NCBI GenBank assembly: GCA_963575745.1
Contig: CAUYUJ010011159.1
Location: 62,001-126,000 of the forward strand
Origin: Prorocentrum cordatum
Lineage: Eukaryota; Sar; Dinophyceae; Prorocentrales; Prorocentraceae
Direction of reading: 5' to 3'
Length of the DNA: 64,000 bases
The translations under genes were made by a program, and so were the position numbers. Shown piece by piece: positions 62,770-64,000 of this stretch. Positions within the stretch are counted from its first letter, which is position 1, and each line of letters starts with the position of its first letter. The notes beneath the pieces are model-generated. The model saw only the letters and a list, made by a program, of their open reading frames with translations. It was not told the origin of the DNA and ran no database searches.

Positions 62770-64000
62770 TTGCCATCTACGCCCTCCTGGGCGCTGGAGA
62801 CCTGTCGCACGCCCTGCGCCGCGGAGGGCGCGGCGCGCGCCTTCCGACCAGGCGCGACGTGGTCCGCAGTTGCGGACCCTCTGCCCGTGGGCGACCTGAA
62901 GGGCGCCATGGGCGGGCCAGTCAATTGCCTCCAGAACGTCAATCACTGGGCGGCGGCCGCGATCAGTGGCGGGGGTCACGGGGGCGCAGAGGCGGCCGAC
63001 GAGATGAACAAGTTCTACCGAAGTCGGGTGCGCTTCGTACTCGGAACTGCATGTGACGGCGTCTGCGGCATTGGCGTCATGACGCAGATGCTGGAGCTGC
63101 CCCAGAACGCGGAAATCCGTGCCCGCATCCGCAGGGAGCTAGCTCTACGACTACGTCATGAGTCGGTGCAAGGAGCCCTGGCTGCACGACATGTTGGTGC
63201 TCACTCAGGAGCTCACAGCGGGGCAGGTGCAGAAGTTTCGGGAGTCCGAAGGCGACCGCGACGACCTTTGCTTCGAAGATCCTGGTGGCGGAGGGCCACG
63301 GGCAGGACGATCAGGCGGGGCAGGAGAGGGGCGCGTTTCTCAGGCCGCAGCGGCGGTCACCCACCCGCCTGCACACGAGAAGGCCCCTGGCATTTTGGAG
63401 GCGCTGCAGTGGCCCTGCGGGGTCTGCGACGTCTGCGTGGTGATGTGCATCGCCGACAGGCTGCCCATCCCCGTGCAGGACGAACAGGTGGCCGCGCACG
63501 AGGAGAGCCAACTGACCCCCAAGAAGCCCGAGCACGGCGCACCAGTGAGGCGGCGCATCAACCCGCACATGATCCGGGACCGCGACATAGTGTGCAAGGC
63601 GTACACGCAGCACCTGCAGGACAGTGGGTGGGACGGCAAGGGCAAATCTTCACATCGCTCCAGGAAGACGTTCCTGGCCAAATCTGAAGCCCAAGGGGCG
63701 GAAGTATACCAAACAGTCGTGCACCTTGTCTAACTGGTTTACAAACTGGAAGAAGCGATCCGACGGCGGAGATGAAGATGTCAAGGGTAAAGACTCCAGG
63801 AGACGCCGCAGTGGCGGCGGAGGGGCGCCCCAGAAGTGCCCCTGGTTGTCGAGCGCCCTCTACGGGTGGTGGTCCCACATGCGCCGCGCCGTGGACTGGA
63901 AGCGCGCCGCTGCTGGTGTTCCACAGGAGCAACGACAGAGGGATATCGCCAGGTGCACGCAGGCTCCCTCGTCTCTTCGTCCACCTCCCCGTCCGTCTCC
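62770..64000 (+). pseudogene. Unrecognised coding sequence in changing frames, running off the right edge
   Basis: From 62770 one frame reads VADPLPVGDLKGAMGGPVNC and EMNKFYRSRVRFVLGTACDG through LPQNAEIRARIRREL. Near 63150 protein-like sequence moves to a second frame (MSRCKEPWLHDMLVLTQELT..GVCDVCVVMCIADRLPIPVQ..RRRINPHMIRDRDIVCKAYT), open to 63733. Near 63670 it seems to move to a third (YTKQSCTLSNWFTNWKKRSD..LYGWWSHMRRAVDW), open to the edge. Three frames of coherent composition suggest one gene with short introns or decay. I cannot name it. Confidence 0.35.

Overview
This window looks like nuclear DNA of a dinoflagellate. Four things point there: a near-perfect relict of the dinoflagellate spliced leader just upstream of a start codon at 34797; GC-rich sequence packed with trinucleotide and minisatellite arrays; intronless eukaryotic coding regions far apart; and Ty1/copia and LINE types common in these algae. 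The species is not determinable from the sequence. One 100-base run of N (28294-28393) is an assembly gap.

Only a small part is ordinary gene. A complete intronless gene for ribosomal protein S3a lies at 3605-4408. A secreted gametolysin-like (M11) metalloprotease with a long Pro-Thr tail starts at 29905. Its apparent C-terminal half, more Pro-Thr repeats plus a von Willebrand D-like 'GDPHL' domain, lies 13.9 kb away at 46248-47369. The two halves are separated by a segment (32344-46245) with 16-bp perfect terminal inverted repeats and a 5-bp near-duplication. Both precise excision and GT-AG splicing inside the inverted repeats would rejoin the halves in frame. The segment carries several long, unrecognised, frame-broken reading frames, one of which has the spliced-leader relict.

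Mobile DNA: 6412-12296 is a complete copia retrotransposon with two LTRs identical by eye, a perfect 5-bp target duplication and all enzymatic motifs. A related empty site lies at 28996-29135. A LINE remnant with a restriction-like endonuclease domain (22683-24870, minus) has lost the middle of its reverse transcriptase. A second LINE (49134-51090) is split into an inverted front part and a sense back part, as twin priming would leave. The stretch 55601-57918, and perhaps 59072-60454, looks like decayed retroelement gag.

Most of the rest is repeats: an AT-rich 1.2-kb element in three copies, a (CAA)n-ended hairpin repeat, a degenerate 65-bp family, a CGCGACCCACC minisatellite, a GGCCCCAAGAGG family at five places, and tandem arrays with periods of 12, 21, 44, 49, 73, 87 and 97 bp. 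Long open frames inside these arrays are artefacts of repeat lengths divisible by three.
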